Assembly (NCBI GenBank): GCA_914767715.1
Contig: OU612075.1
Coordinates: 8,308,001-8,372,000 of the forward strand
Length of the DNA: 64,000 nt
Source: Membranipora membranacea
Lineage: Eukaryota; Bryozoa; Gymnolaemata; Cheilostomatida; Membraniporidae
Direction: 5' to 3'
How positions within the stretch are numbered: position 1 is the stretch's first letter; every line of letters starts with the position of its first letter. A program made the translations under genes and the position numbers. Of this stretch, positions 40,601 to 51,870 are shown in pieces. The notes beneath the pieces were generated by a model. That model made no database searches and was not told the DNA's origin. It worked only from the letters and a program-made list of their open reading frames with translations.

Positions 40601-43600
40601 TTCTCTGATAGCAAAGCAAATGAAATGAAAGTATGAGGTCTCCCAGGGCCATAATAATTATTAGGTCCAAGGGTCCCTACAAAAAAAATTCATTTTGGAC
40701 TGACATTGACATGATGGACAATGATTTGTTCTCATCCACATAAATAATAATCATATTCTGATCATGGCCACAACGGGTGACAGCCTCCTTACCCAAGACT
40801 CTCTACAGCTGGTAAAGAATATGGTGACCTCATGAAGCCTTGATTGCAACTTATACCAATTTGAAACTAACAAATGCTACAAGTAAATCATGATTATATA
40901 TTCATACATCTAATTGTATACAATTGTATATAATAGTAGATATTTTATACGTTGAATATGGTGACAGCTCTTTGAGGTGATGGCAGCCTCACAAGGTCTA
41001 TGTAACTTACACTGTATCTCAATTTGTATTTGTATTGATGAGTTTTGTGAGTCACTCACAATTATTATCATTATATTTATATATTTATCATATTTTATAT
41101 ATTATTGTATCGTTTTTGTTGGCAGCTGTTTGAGACAAGCTCTGGAGCAGATTGGAGACAAGCACACGTGGAGACTTGCCAGTTTTATACGTCTAAAGAT
41201 GTGGACAAAATCATCGAACAAGTCGAGGTATGTAGAATGAAGAAATATTACTGATTTTTGATTAGGTCTTCCCTGTGAATTGACCCCTCAGGCTAGACTT
41301 GATGTTTTAACTATAACTCAAGATGAATCGGCGTTAAAAAACAATTTGAGTTAATGAAGTTTCTTTAGCAGCAATAAAAGTTTATTTTCACACAAAAAAA
41401 GTTCATTTATTGATTTCGCATCCTTTTTTAAAGGTAGCTATTTTTTTCTGTTACAGAACATCGTAACAACTGACTTGGAAGCTGGAGATCGTGGTAAAGC
41501 CATGAAGCGATTGCGGGTGCCACCCCTCGGTGAAACACAAAACCCCTGGACAACGTTCAGATTCGGACTGTTCATGGGGCTTTCTTTATGCATAGTACTC
41601 CTAGTCTGCGTAGTGACCATCGGTAGGTAGCGAGTTTGAGGAGAATAACCTGCAAACTGCTTTGGTGTATAAAAACTGCTATAATGTCGGTAGTTGAAAA
41701 TGCGGAATGGATTTCAAGTGTCCATCTTTTTGTAATTTTTAATGCAGTTTGAAATGTTGAATTAGTAAACTTTTATGGCGCATTTTCACACTCATATCAT
41801 AAAGTGTAAAGGAAATTATATTTATTAATTCAATGTTTATCCATCCCCCTCACCCCCTCGCTGTCCTCTGCTTCCCTAGACAATGGAAAACAAAATGATA
41901 AAGTGAGCAATCATTTTATAAACCAATTTTTCAAATGCCTCCAGTTTTCACAAAAATAACAAATAAATTGGTAGACTTCGAAATGATATACTCTCAGTAT
42001 AAAATTATTCCTCAAATTTTTCAGCGTTTTTTGTGAGAGAAGACACAGAGTTATCTCTGAAGAGACTGCATATACCGCACACCACAGCACTGAGACTCTA
42101 TCGCTGGCCGATGCTCGTCATACTATTTATATTTCTGATCGGTGCGAATACATACGGCTGGAGAACTAATGGTGTAAATCACATACTTATATTTGAGCTG
42201 GATCCTCGGGACCATCTCTCCTACCAACAGTTCCTAGAGGTAAGTTATTTTCAAAGTTGGTATTCCTCTGTTAGGTTTTCAGATTGAAAGGAAGAAGAAT
42301 AGAAACTCCAGTTATGTTATGGACAAGGGAGAAAAATTGCTTTAATATGAGGTCAAGCCAAAATAGCTGATAGTTTTAACTTACAATAAAGTTTAAGGAT
42401 ACATAAGGGAACTACAACAATAAATTTAGAGAATCAGCAACGAGGATACAATAATGACATGAAAATAAGTTCTCATGGGGATGACAAACTTTCATTTTGT
42501 TTCCTTATATAATCAATTAGCACACTCTGAACTAGTGCTCTTGAGTACTATGGGGCACCTATGCGATCCTATCTTTGTATAAAATCATTGCTATCTCTTA
42601 CTTTGAAATCCTATTTTAGTTTTTCCGACTTTGTTCTCTCGGAAGACATATACTTATATACTCATATAGTGCATGTTTCGATCACTTAGCAAGGAGCGAT
42701 CGGATAGAAATTTTAACCACCATTTATTGAAAGATCCATCCCCCAACGGCCACATCTCTATGATCTGACACCAATAAAGAATATTACACTGTGTCAGTTT
42801 CACAGAGGAAGGATGTTATCCTGTGTGACAGTACTGGGACAGTTCTCTGACAATAGTGTGACAGTGATGTGACAGCATTGTGAGAGTATTGCAACGGCTT
42901 GCACATTTATGCCCTTTCTGCTGTTGTCTTTATAGAAAAATATTTTGGAATATAAATCATACGCATAATTTTTTTTGTTTTTTGACAAACAATTATTATT
43001 ATTATTACAATTATTACTCATAAATTTACGTGCATACAGTTGTTAAATATTTATATATATATTTGTAGGCTGGTGGATTCTTCGCCTTCATATATGGGAT
43101 AAGTTTACTGATGTACCTATTTAGCCCCACGTTAGGTATACCCGCACTAGCTAACCCACTGTGGATGACTGCCTTTCTGTTTGTCTACCTAATAAACCCA
43201 TTTCATATACTTCATTACAACTCAAGGAGATGGCTGCTTGATACTCTGGTAAGAAGCACATAGACATCGAGATTACTGAATTATCATGTGCACCTCTGAT
43301 CGCTAGAGTCAATTTAAGACCAAAGACCTAAGCATGTCAGGCAGTTACTTGTGATAAAGTTGTGTCAGATTGAACAAATTCAATGCACTACTTGGCATGA
43401 ATTATTGATGGTGGAAAGAGTGTCTTCCATAAGGGAAGGTAACTCTCATTCTCTGCATTATGATGTCATAGTGGACAGGAATAGATTTTTTATTTTTTCT
43501 TGACATAACTTTATCATTAGTAACTACCTGACTATAACATGCATTGGTCCTTGGGTAGTCTTTCGATAAGGAACTTTACTTTAAAGTTCCTAGTCGTGAC

Positions 43601-46600
43601 TGCCTATTGTTAAGGAATTTTCACAATACCCAGGGTTGATAGCTCAAAAAGCCCTCAAATAAGTGTAACAGTCTATTAGGAAATCGAAATTCATCCTAAG
43701 GTTGTCAAATATTAGAGGATCTATGTAAATCAGTTTTCACTCCATTCTGTAATATTAATTTAATTACACCATGAAGTTTAAATTTAATGGAGTTCACCCA
43801 CCCTTTTCAATAAAATTCTAAGTGGGCAGCTTCCTCTCTAGACTGTCAAATATATACCTGTTAATTATCTTATGCTTGTAGTGGAAAATGGTAACAGCCC
43901 CATACTATCATGTGGAATTCAAGCATTTCTGGATGGCTGATCAGTTCAATAGCTTAGCCTTAGTTTTGGTTGATCTGCAGTATTTTATATGCTTCTATGG
44001 ATGGGAGGTACAATGGAGCGGCCCCGCTCGTAAGTTGTTTTACCTCTATCTCATACTCATATCTTGTTTATCTCAACTCTATGTCTCAGTCTTCTTGTCT
44101 TCATTCATTCTGATCTTATATTGAGTTAAATTATTTGACTAACTGAATTAGCAGGACAAACATAGCTGCCAAATAGTGCAAAAATGGAGTTTCTAATATT
44201 TGCTTTAAATGTTTTTTTTGTTTCCTGTTCAAAAGGTAGAAGACTACCCAAGTTGTTAGAGGAACTCCTTGATCTACCTCTGGCTACTAAACCATCTTTC
44301 ATATAAAAAGTAGTAATGCGATTTGCCGAGCTTTAAATGTGTGATGCCATAGCATTATCTTTTTCTTCATCTTCTTATTTTTCAGAATTGAACACCATCA
44401 GAGCCAACGCAGTCTGTGGAAACGAGACAGTTGTACAGTGTGAATGTAAGTGATATAGGCAATATTACTACAAAGATAAAAAAAATATGAATATGCCTAT
44501 CTCGCCATGACAAGACACTATCTAGGAAAATTCACTTGTGATAGCTGCACTGGGCTTCTGGTCTATAATTCAGTTAGTTTGTGTCTGGATTAGACCAAGG
44601 AGTTAGAGACTAACTCCTTGGTTGGACCAACGTGAAGTGTACTATGCTATAAAACTCTCTCATGCTATCATCATTTCAGCTATTTGATATTACTGGGAAT
44701 TCCAGAAAATTGCATTGTGGGTGGATTCTTATCAGCTGTATAGCTGTATGCCCTTCTTATTTTTTAGATAATGCAGCTGGTGAATTCATAAATCCGTGTG
44801 GAAATAGTACAACATACTTTGAATGCATACGTAAGTAATATTCAGCTTCAAACGCTTCTAGTCAGTGAAAAGCAAATACATCAATGTGCATGAGAAGCAT
44901 CGGGTTTAAAGCTCTGTTCTGATAGATATTCTGTACACAACAATGTAGCTAGGAGACCTTCTTTGGCATAAAAGTAGCATGCAGCTAGATCAAGATCACT
45001 GTGGAAATAGAGAGTAATCATTTTTTGCCAACCAATTCTTGGTTAAGAGTTTGTTCACTTTGAACCACATAAACCATGATGGTGAAGGATATCCTACAGA
45101 TCTCTTCTCTCTAAAAAGTTGATGACGCAATACACTGGCACAGCAACCAGAAAAGAATAGGCCTGAAAATCTCAAAGTCCAACTTATAATTCAAATCCCC
45201 GAGCCAACATATTGGCTAGGGGATGAGGGATTTCTATGTGTTGGCTCCGATTGGCTTAGTCTCTTCTCAATCATTCAGAACCAACACATGATGTAAGAAA
45301 TCTTTGGGAAAACTTATTTATTCTCTGACAGCCAATCATATCTCTTCTTCAATATTACAGCTGTCAGCATGTGTCACACAGACATATATGGAATCAAACC
45401 TCTGGTAGGAGTTTTACCGGCCTGGTTCAGATTCGCTCAATGTTGGAGGCGTTATCGTGATACCAAGCATGTGTTCCCTCATGTCGTCAACGCCGGCAAA
45501 TACAGCACGTCATTTGTGACAGCTTTGTTTTCTACTCTGGCAAATTGGCACAGAGGTAAGTAGAGTAAAGGTTTAATATTTATCGTGAATGCATAGTATG
45601 TGATATATGTATGTCGACATATACTCATTCATTGATGCACTCTTTCATTTATGCATTATATGCAAGAGTGTGTAAATGAGTCATATAGACCAACTCAAAC
45701 AACATATACTCCGATAAATTTATATATATATATAATATGAATGAGTATGAATGAATAAGTATATGTCAACAGAAATGGGTATAATGGAGAGAAAATATGT
45801 TATATGTAACACTATGTAATTTTCAAAATTAATGATAACAGTAATTGTCCTCTCGCAACTTGAGAGTTGACAACTTCTACAATAATTTTGCATGTGATAG
45901 TTTTGAATACTTATTGTATACAATTTACATGTAATTGATAGGATTACACGGGCACACGACAACAGGAGATATACTGTTTGGTTTGTGGGTGTTATCTCAG
46001 CTAGTTAGCTCATGTTACACATTCACATGGGATGTAAAAATGGACTGGGGATTGCTGGATAAGAACGCTGGTGAAAACAAATTCCTTAGAGAAGAAACTG
46101 TCTATAGATACAGGGTGAGTGTCATGTTTCATTAGGTCATGTGATATGATATCCCAGAAGGCCACATTCTTGGAATACCCAGGGGAGTCATGTCAAAGGT
46201 AACATATTATGAATTTGACACTTACAGTTATCCTATTTTATTGTTCCAACTGTTCTCCCAGCAAATACCAGGATAAAGTTATTTGTTAACATACCTTTAT
46301 ACTTAAAATTCCCATCTGGATGCAACAGTAGCCATCAATTCTTGTCAGAAGCTGATTAGTCACACCAGTATGTCATGGTTTATGTTCCACTAAGAATTCA
46401 TTCTCACTCAAAAGGCTCCAGCCAAATTGGCCTAAGCTATAAAGACACAATTATGCATGGACAGTTGTTTGCAAAATAGGATGGTGTCAGGCTAATATGT
46501 CCGCCAGGTCTCTATTTGACTTGTCTTTTATTTGTATATTCATTTTCAATCCTATATGATTATATGTGTGTTTTTTGTAGTGGTATTATTATCTAGCAGT

Positions 46601-49600
46601 AGTTAACGACTTCCTCTTAAGGTTCACATGGACTATAACTATGTCAGTCACAGAGCTTACAACATTCAACTCTGAAATCCTCAAGACTATATTTGGGGTG
46701 ACTGAGGTTTTCAGGTGAGATTTTTTCTTCTTCCCATTTGCTTGATTGTTTGTTTGTATTTGTCTTTTGATCTCATGAAGTTCCACACTTCAAGACTGAC
46801 TGATACGACATCCAGCATCGGTATTTATGCTCGACTGATTGATTGTATTTTGTCTTTTGATTCAAATGAAGTTCCAAATTTCAAGACGGAAACGACATCC
46901 AGCGCTGGTATTAAAACCAATATTTTTAAAAACCAAGTCATCATAGAGCTCCTTACTCTTCACATACCTTTTTGAACTAATCAACTTAAATGTAATATTA
47001 AGGGCCAAGTATTCAATATTTCGGTGATATATCCTGCCAACATAGCTTCAAGCAGCATTTGAATATAACACTCGATAAAAAAACCAGCTGTCATAAGCTA
47101 AAAGATAGCAATGAATCAAAAGTAACATAATATAGGAAGTTTTCTATTTTTCACCCCAGCATCGTGTTGCCTATTGTTTGTAATGCTAAATTTATCTTCC
47201 TGGCTGCCAGACCAAAAATGTGTGATCTGCTCCAATGATAGCATATATTAGAAATAACAAATTCATGGTCTCAGCTGCTCAGCACCCCCTATAGTAAGGA
47301 ACAACTCCTGACACAACCCCATTGACATGTTATTTTGTTGTTGTAGGAGGTTTATATGGAACTTCTTTCGTCTTGAGAATGAACATATAAATAACTGTGG
47401 TGATTTCCGAGCAGTTAGAGACATTTCTGTAACCCCTATCGACCATAGTGATCAGGTAACAATTGACTTTATCCTCCTTTAGCAAAGTTCTTTATTTGAT
47501 TGATTCGATTGATTTGATTGATTTTTATTGCTATCACTAACTATAAAAGTTATGAGAAAGTTATTGCTGGTACACATACTCTGCATGTAAAAATATTGAA
47601 ATTGCCTTGCATGTAAAAAGATAGGGTATGTTAAACCTTGTATCTCATCTTTTACATTAGTCCATCTAATGCATGCCATAGAAACTGCAAAGAAAATATT
47701 ACCCTTTATGGGACTTCCTACCAACCTTGAGATTCATAGTGAATTCTCAAGTTTTCCCTCTTTTTGTTTTTGTGACACTGGTTAACTGGCTTGATTATTC
47801 GGGTTTCTCCAAATGTGCAACAAAAATGGCAATATTGTCTATGATTTATTATTTTCATATTATTCATTAATCAATAATGAAATAACAATAATAAAAGATG
47901 ATAAATACATAATAATAGATCAGAAATATAATTAAAATTATAAATAAAATGCATTGATAAGAATAATGACTAAATGATAATGATTATAATGTTATAGTAA
48001 ATAATATAATAATTCAGTAATGAATCATATAAAAAATAATGTAATAAATAATATAATGATAGTAAATAATGAACTCTGAATCAGGTCAGTGTTGTATTAT
48101 AATAAGATATATAATAATAAATAAATAGATAAATAAAAGATTATCATAAAATCACCATGTCATATAAAAGAGCTCAAACTGATTGAATATCTATTTGTTA
48201 GAAACTACTTGAGAAGATGATGGATGAGGAGGACGGAGTGTTGAACAGGCGAGATCACGACAACAACGGCAATAAGCGCAAAAGTGGACTACGGTAAGTA
48301 CTGTGTAGTAGGTGTACTAGTGGACTACGGTAAGTACTGTGTAGTAGGTGTACTAGTGGACTACGGTAAGTACTGTGTAGTAGGTGTAGATTCACTGATA
48401 CAGTGTAAGCTGGATAATCTACAACTCATGTTAATTCAGACAAGGACAAGGTCCCTTCAGCCAGATCTAAATGCATTCTAATGCTTAATTAGGACACATT
48501 TTTGTGGTCCCCAGAGGTTTGAATTATAAGTGAACTGCACTGTACCTTCACCTTAACACAGCTTCATGACTTCAAACTCAAACTTAAGACAGTTTGGTAG
48601 GTACAATTAATGCTTCTTCGCTGCTACACAATCAGTTTAAGTGCATTAACTCCGCCCGGGTTTCTGCTAGTGATATTCCATTATGAGCTGGTTACACTGT
48701 GGTTGATTATAAAATGCAGCTACACGTAACCCGGCCAGAGATTGAGCACTTAAACTTACTGTTATGCGCAAAGTGAATTGTACCTACCCAGGGAGAATTC
48801 TCCCTGGCCTACCTAAGTATCTAACTCTGAGTTTGTTAACATGGCACTGCCGCTCAGTGTAGGTGAATATGGCTTTTATTCACATGCAAGGCCAGCCACG
48901 TTTTTCTTGCCAAAAAATTGATTAACACAGAATGTCAATCATTTGGTGTTAGTATTTATATACTGATAGTTTCAGTCCTCATCCGAGGGATGGTGGACAT
49001 TTGTATATTTGATGCTAGGCGTAGGATCAGTTTCCTGATAGCAGTCAACTTCCACAGCCTGCTGCACAACGGAGTTGTTGGTCCATTGTGCCGTTATTGG
49101 TTTGTTTGTTATTGGTTTGTTTGTTCGTAGTTTGTTTTCGTCATCCATTTTATTTTTATTTTTCTGACGATTAGAAAAGGAAAATGTATCAATATATATA
49201 CTTACATGTTTTACCATCATGCTCTCTTGTGTATAAAGAGAAAAAAGTTGAGTAGCTGTAGCAGATGATTAGATTAACACTGCTAAGGAAGACCTCGAAA
49301 ACCAAATCTAGATAGTTGGCAAAAATCACCCTCGTTTTGTGACATAGTAATAAAGACAATATGGTCTATTCTAGATTGCGTCTATCCTCAATTTTTTTAA
49401 GAGATATACGTCATCAAAGTTTACAATTGGAAATTAGGTCAGATAAGATCGAACATAGTAACAATAAAAAAGGTCAGTCTTTATTGGTGGCACTAAATCA
49501 TTAGCGCCAGTCGATAACCTATTGCATATTCACTGATAGCACTATTAGCAAATAGATAACATTGTTAGCATATTAGCGTGAGGCTCCAAAAGTAAACCAG

Positions 49601-50583
49601 TTATGCATGCTATAAAGTTGAGGGTGGTCACATCACAGCCTTAAGATAATCGTTCTACTTTCTCCAGGTGCACTAGACTATATCATTAGGAACTGAATGA
49701 CTGGTGCTGATGAGGCAACTCCTGTAACTTTGCTAAAAACATATAAGCAAGCGTTAGTTAGTTTCCTATTTCACGTTTTAACAACCAAGTTTTTATTCGC
49801 AAGAGACCTATTCATCAGGATAATGATGTCAGTAAGATTTAGTAAAACACTATTACTAAGTCAATTACAAATCAGAAGAAAGTAACCTCTGTACAAAAAT
49901 CATGATTATGACACTTCACTTATAACATTGATCATCGAACAAATAAAGCTTAGAAGAGCAATAAATGTGCCCAACAAATTAAAACGCCTTTTTCATCAAT
50001 GTTTCTGACTCTTCGATGCCTTGTTGCTGTTTTCTTCTCTTCTCAACAGCAATCCTGGCTTACAAAGTCCATTGACCAGTACATTTTGATTACTACTAGT
50101 CAAAAATATATCAGATTGCATCTCCATTAATCCAGATTATTCTTAGGTTCATTTGAAAATTGTTTACTTTGGTAACTGATATATTAGTCAAGCACTTGAT
50201 TGGCCGATTGGTCAATCAATCGATGGATTGGTTGATCGAGCTATCAATTGAGTGATTGGTCAATTGAGCAATCGATTGATGCATTGGCTGGTTGAGCTGT
50301 CAATTGAAGGATTTATCGATTGATTGTCAGTTGAGTGATTGGTCAATTGAGCGATCAATTGATTGATAATTGAATGATAGTTGACCGATTGTTTTATTTA
50401 TTCATTTATAGGAAGCGGGATGTATCTAAAACTTGGATAATGGAGGATGATGAAGATGAGCAGCAGACGGACACGTGGACGGCGCTGAAGGGAGGCTTGA
50501 CTAGCTGGCTACAGAGTCGACGGTCCAGTAATGATCGTAAACTAAGTACTCAGTCAGCTGGAGGAAGACCAAAAGATGGGTAG
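25624..50583 (+). CDS. XPR1: XPR1 phosphate exporter (SPX-EXS protein)
   Basis: Exons are 25624-25692, 30232-30283, 34672-34773, 36342-36454, 37593-37727, 41126-41227, 41457-41622, 42025-42239, 43069-43248, 43882-44029, 44386-44445, 44768-44830, 45361-45555, 45942-46114, 46581-46714, 47347-47455, 48202-48293 and 50412-50583. They total 2280 nt, 759 residues; all are GT-AG and all phases close. Human XPR1 has 696. The family exports inorganic phosphate across the plasma membrane and senses inositol pyrophosphates through SPX. SPX spans about 1-190, starting [13 protein letters not shown], with the basic ligand helix KILKKHDK at 150-157. Membrane helices follow from about 224, and EXS lies at roughly 400-640. 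Residues described as pore/gate elements in human structures are kept: [16 protein letters not shown] and EVFRRFIWN. Differences are an enlarged cysteine-rich loop (about 424-475) and a longer polar tail. Confidence 0.96.
26402..26626 (+). CDS. possible 74-residue single-pass membrane microprotein
   Basis: This open frame starts [10 protein letters not shown] and has one strong hydrophobic helix at about 13-33 ([14 protein letters not shown] within it), followed by a basic, Ser/Lys/Asn-rich tail ending KCVK. It lies inside XPR1 intron 1 on the same strand, just after ttctttag, which could serve as a splice acceptor. No homologue is recognised. It could be a chance frame, a nested gene, or an alternative last exon of an XPR1 transcript. 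Confidence 0.2.
   Translation: MGVFEKRQTSALGIVICTILLLGLYLISVLWLPARCKLVAKVQAQGNSLSKSNTPEKSKVFAKRNNSPFPKCVK
26937..27254. mobile_element. TA-flanked inverted-repeat element with tRNA-like core
   Basis: The termini CCGTAATCCCTCACCTATA are perfect inverted repeats, and TA flanks each side (26935-26936, 27255-27256), as in Tc1/mariner-type MITEs. Inner arms also pair near cgtataagtgaa. About 27018-27085 resembles a degraded tRNA: an A-box-like agtggtagagcggtcgact, a loop with cttgtaaac and a B-box-like gacttcgaagccc. T-stem mismatches make a working tRNA unlikely. Confidence 0.7.
28183..28600. repeat. degenerate tandem repeat of about 95-110 bp
   Basis: Four units begin near 28183, 28278, 28380 and 28490 with aaa(g)tttcaccat(a/t), followed by a T-rich tract and a ttgg-type segment. 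Divergence is high. Confidence 0.55.
28710..28955. repeat. degenerate direct repeat, two copies
   Basis: The block with caccatagtttacaaccgca near 28717 resembles a block with caccaaagtttgaccacagc near 28861. Both are followed by ctttggtca and by related taagttt / gaattttacgaagttt segments. Confidence 0.55.
30887..31007. repeat. tandem repeat with cctcttttcatc units
   Basis: Two near-complete units of about 50 bp, cctcttttcatcnnatggtt plus tattctataagatgat, are followed by a partial third. Confidence 0.75.
31076..31089 (+). repeat. poly-G run of 14
   Basis: Fourteen G residues sit in a GT-rich context, followed by taggggttggtgg. Confidence 0.85.
32531..32619. repeat. hairpin-forming inverted repeat
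   Basis: The arm 32531-32561 (catagccagccctaatggtg and on to ggatggc) pairs with 32588-32619 (gccattctaaacaccattaa and on to ggctgtg). The pairing has about 30 bp with a few mismatches around a loop of about 26 bp. It may be a small foldback element. Confidence 0.7.
36848..37129 (+). mobile_element. MULE-like element carrying a Copia integrase fragment
   Basis: Near-perfect 59-bp terminal inverted repeats (36848-36906, 37071-37129; one mismatch) are flanked by a perfect 9-bp duplication, gatgtttgt, at 36839-36847 and 37130-37138. Long terminal repeats with a 9-bp duplication are typical of Mutator-like (MULE) elements. The interior encodes, on the plus strand, a Ty1/Copia integrase core piece: [10 protein letters not shown] and, further on, RYTPEQSG are recognisable. 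It lies in XPR1 intron 4. No transposase is present, so it is non-autonomous. Confidence 0.8.
37728..41125. other. XPR1 intron 5
   Basis: It contains the 377-bp MITE (38107-38483) and a CT microsatellite at about 39540-39562. No gene is supported; the minus-strand open frame at 40270-40563 shows no domain I recognise. Confidence 0.5.
38107..38483. mobile_element. 377-bp TTAA-flanked MITE, copy 2
   Basis: It has the same length and termini as 11943-12319 but opposite orientation. TTAA lies at 38103-38106 and 38484-38487. The two copies are very similar along their whole length, which suggests recent spread. Confidence 0.85.
43257..43320 (+). mobile_element. fragment of the hAT-like MITE, copy E
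   Basis: gacatcgaga and ctctgatcgctagagtcaat match the element at 11043-11244. Only one end is recognisable. It begins about 8 bp after the donor of XPR1 exon 9 (exon end 43248). Confidence 0.6.
44386..44830 (+). other. XPR1: two small symmetrical XPR1 exons encoding an extra loop
   Basis: Exons 44386-44445 (60 nt) and 44768-44830 (63 nt) both start and end in phase 1, so either could be skipped without a frameshift. Each encodes a similar cassette: CGNETVVQC and [10 protein letters not shown], both with an N-glycosylation sequon directly after the cysteine. With Cys473 from the next exon the loop has five cysteines. The matching loop of human XPR1 is much shorter. Confidence 0.85.
45203..45290. 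repeat. ATTGGCT-type dispersed repeat
   Basis: gagccaacatattggctagg followed by tgttggctccgattggctta resembles blocks at 17044-17090 and 51417-51482, which share accaatcagag and attggcta words. Confidence 0.45.
47840..48160. repeat. AT-rich low-complexity tract in XPR1 intron 16
   Basis: The tract consists almost entirely of A and T, in ataataaata and taatgataa words. Confidence 0.8.
48284..48389 (+). repeat. 36-bp minisatellite triplicating the exon 17 splice donor
   Basis: The unit starts gtggactacggtaagtactg and runs 36 bp. Copies begin at 48284, 48320 and 48356. The first copy spans the end of XPR1 exon 17 and its donor CG|GTAAGT, so two further identical donors follow at 36-bp spacing. 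Use of either later donor would read an in-frame TAA directly after exon 17 and truncate the tail. Confidence 0.9.
50190..50392. repeat. GATTGGTCAATTGA-type low-complexity repeat
   Basis: Degenerate units of gattggtcaattgag(c/t)ga and relatives fill the stretch directly before XPR1 exon 18. Confidence 0.75.
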
Positions 50584-51870
50584 AGATACTCATAGCCCTT
50601 ACTCATAACAATCAGGAACTAAGGCTAACTAGGTGTAGTTATGCTAGATATTCTAGCTATCCTAGTTTAGTAATTTTTCCGACAAGTTGTGCTAGATTTT
50701 CATAGCTTTATTAGTTAGGAGTTATCCCTCTAGAAATAGATATGTTAGTTACATTGAATATGCATGGGCAAAATGACTGAAAAATTATTTTAGGCAAAGT
50801 CTTTGCTTGCAAGCTCAAAGTTCTTTGGTTGTACATACTATGCTATACTATACTAGATGTTAGTTTCATGTGATAGTAATAGATAGAAGTTTAGAAACAA
50901 AGTTTTGCGCTGTATCAATGTAATGCTGCTTTTTAATTTTTGTTTCCTTTTTATAAATGTTGCTTTAAATGTTGATTTGAAAGGAGATGTGGACTTAAAC
51001 ACGTCCATCTTTGTTCTGCTTTTGTTAGCAACACCATAGATTTGCTTTAAATTATCCAAGACTGCGTGTTTAACTCTTTTTAATTTTAGCTCCCTTTTTA
51101 GATGTTGTAATATCAGCAATCTACTAGAGATTTTTTTATGCTTACCTGTGATTTATTTTGCACGTGTTTGCCATCATTGGTGGCAAAACATGTGTCCAAT
51201 AGCTAGACTCTTAACATTTGATAGCCATCGGTCATACTTTTGGAATATTCTCTTACTTAATTACAATAGATATTAGTTGTATATAATATGACTAATTCCT
51301 GTCTTGGGAAGTCATTTTTCAACTTAATTGCTGCCTTTTCTGTCGCCCCGCCTGCTTCTATCTCTCATAATCTCTTCAGAACACTGCTCACACATGCACA
51401 GCATACCTACCCACTGTGTTGGCTCTGATTGGCTGGTTGATTCACTCAATCCAACCAATCAGAGTCGATACATTGGCTAAGCACAGCCCACTCTGCCCAT
51501 CTTCCTTTTAATTGTGTCGTCACACACATCTCTAACTTAACCTATAACTAAATGCCTGTATAGATTCTTATAATTATTTTGTATATCTAAATATATGGAA
51601 ATTCCACAATTATAATGATTGCAGTACGTCGAACAGTCATTTAATTTGATTTGTTGAATGAAACAGCCACAAATAAACCCTATAAGAAAGAAACCTTCTA
51701 CATTGACATTGAAACTTTATGAAATGTTGTGTTTATTACTGAATCTTCTAGAGCCGAAATTTTGCTTGGATTTCTAAACTTGAAAGATTCACATCTTGAT
51801 GATACTCTTTTAGTGAAGAGTGTTCTGATTTCAGGCCTGCATGTATCTGTTCAATAGATCAATGAAACAT
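50584..51870 (+). other. likely XPR1 3' UTR and spacer
   Basis: There is no coding signal after the XPR1 stop. The first plus-strand AATAAA I find is at 51672-51677, giving a 3' UTR of roughly 1.1 kb. An inverted repeat of ggctctgattggctggttg lies at about 51417-51482. Confidence 0.45.

Noticed and set aside
48284-48481. Open frame with repeated [12 protein letters not shown]
   Set aside because: It is the 36-bp minisatellite read in a frame different from XPR1 exon 17; the periodicity is of DNA origin.
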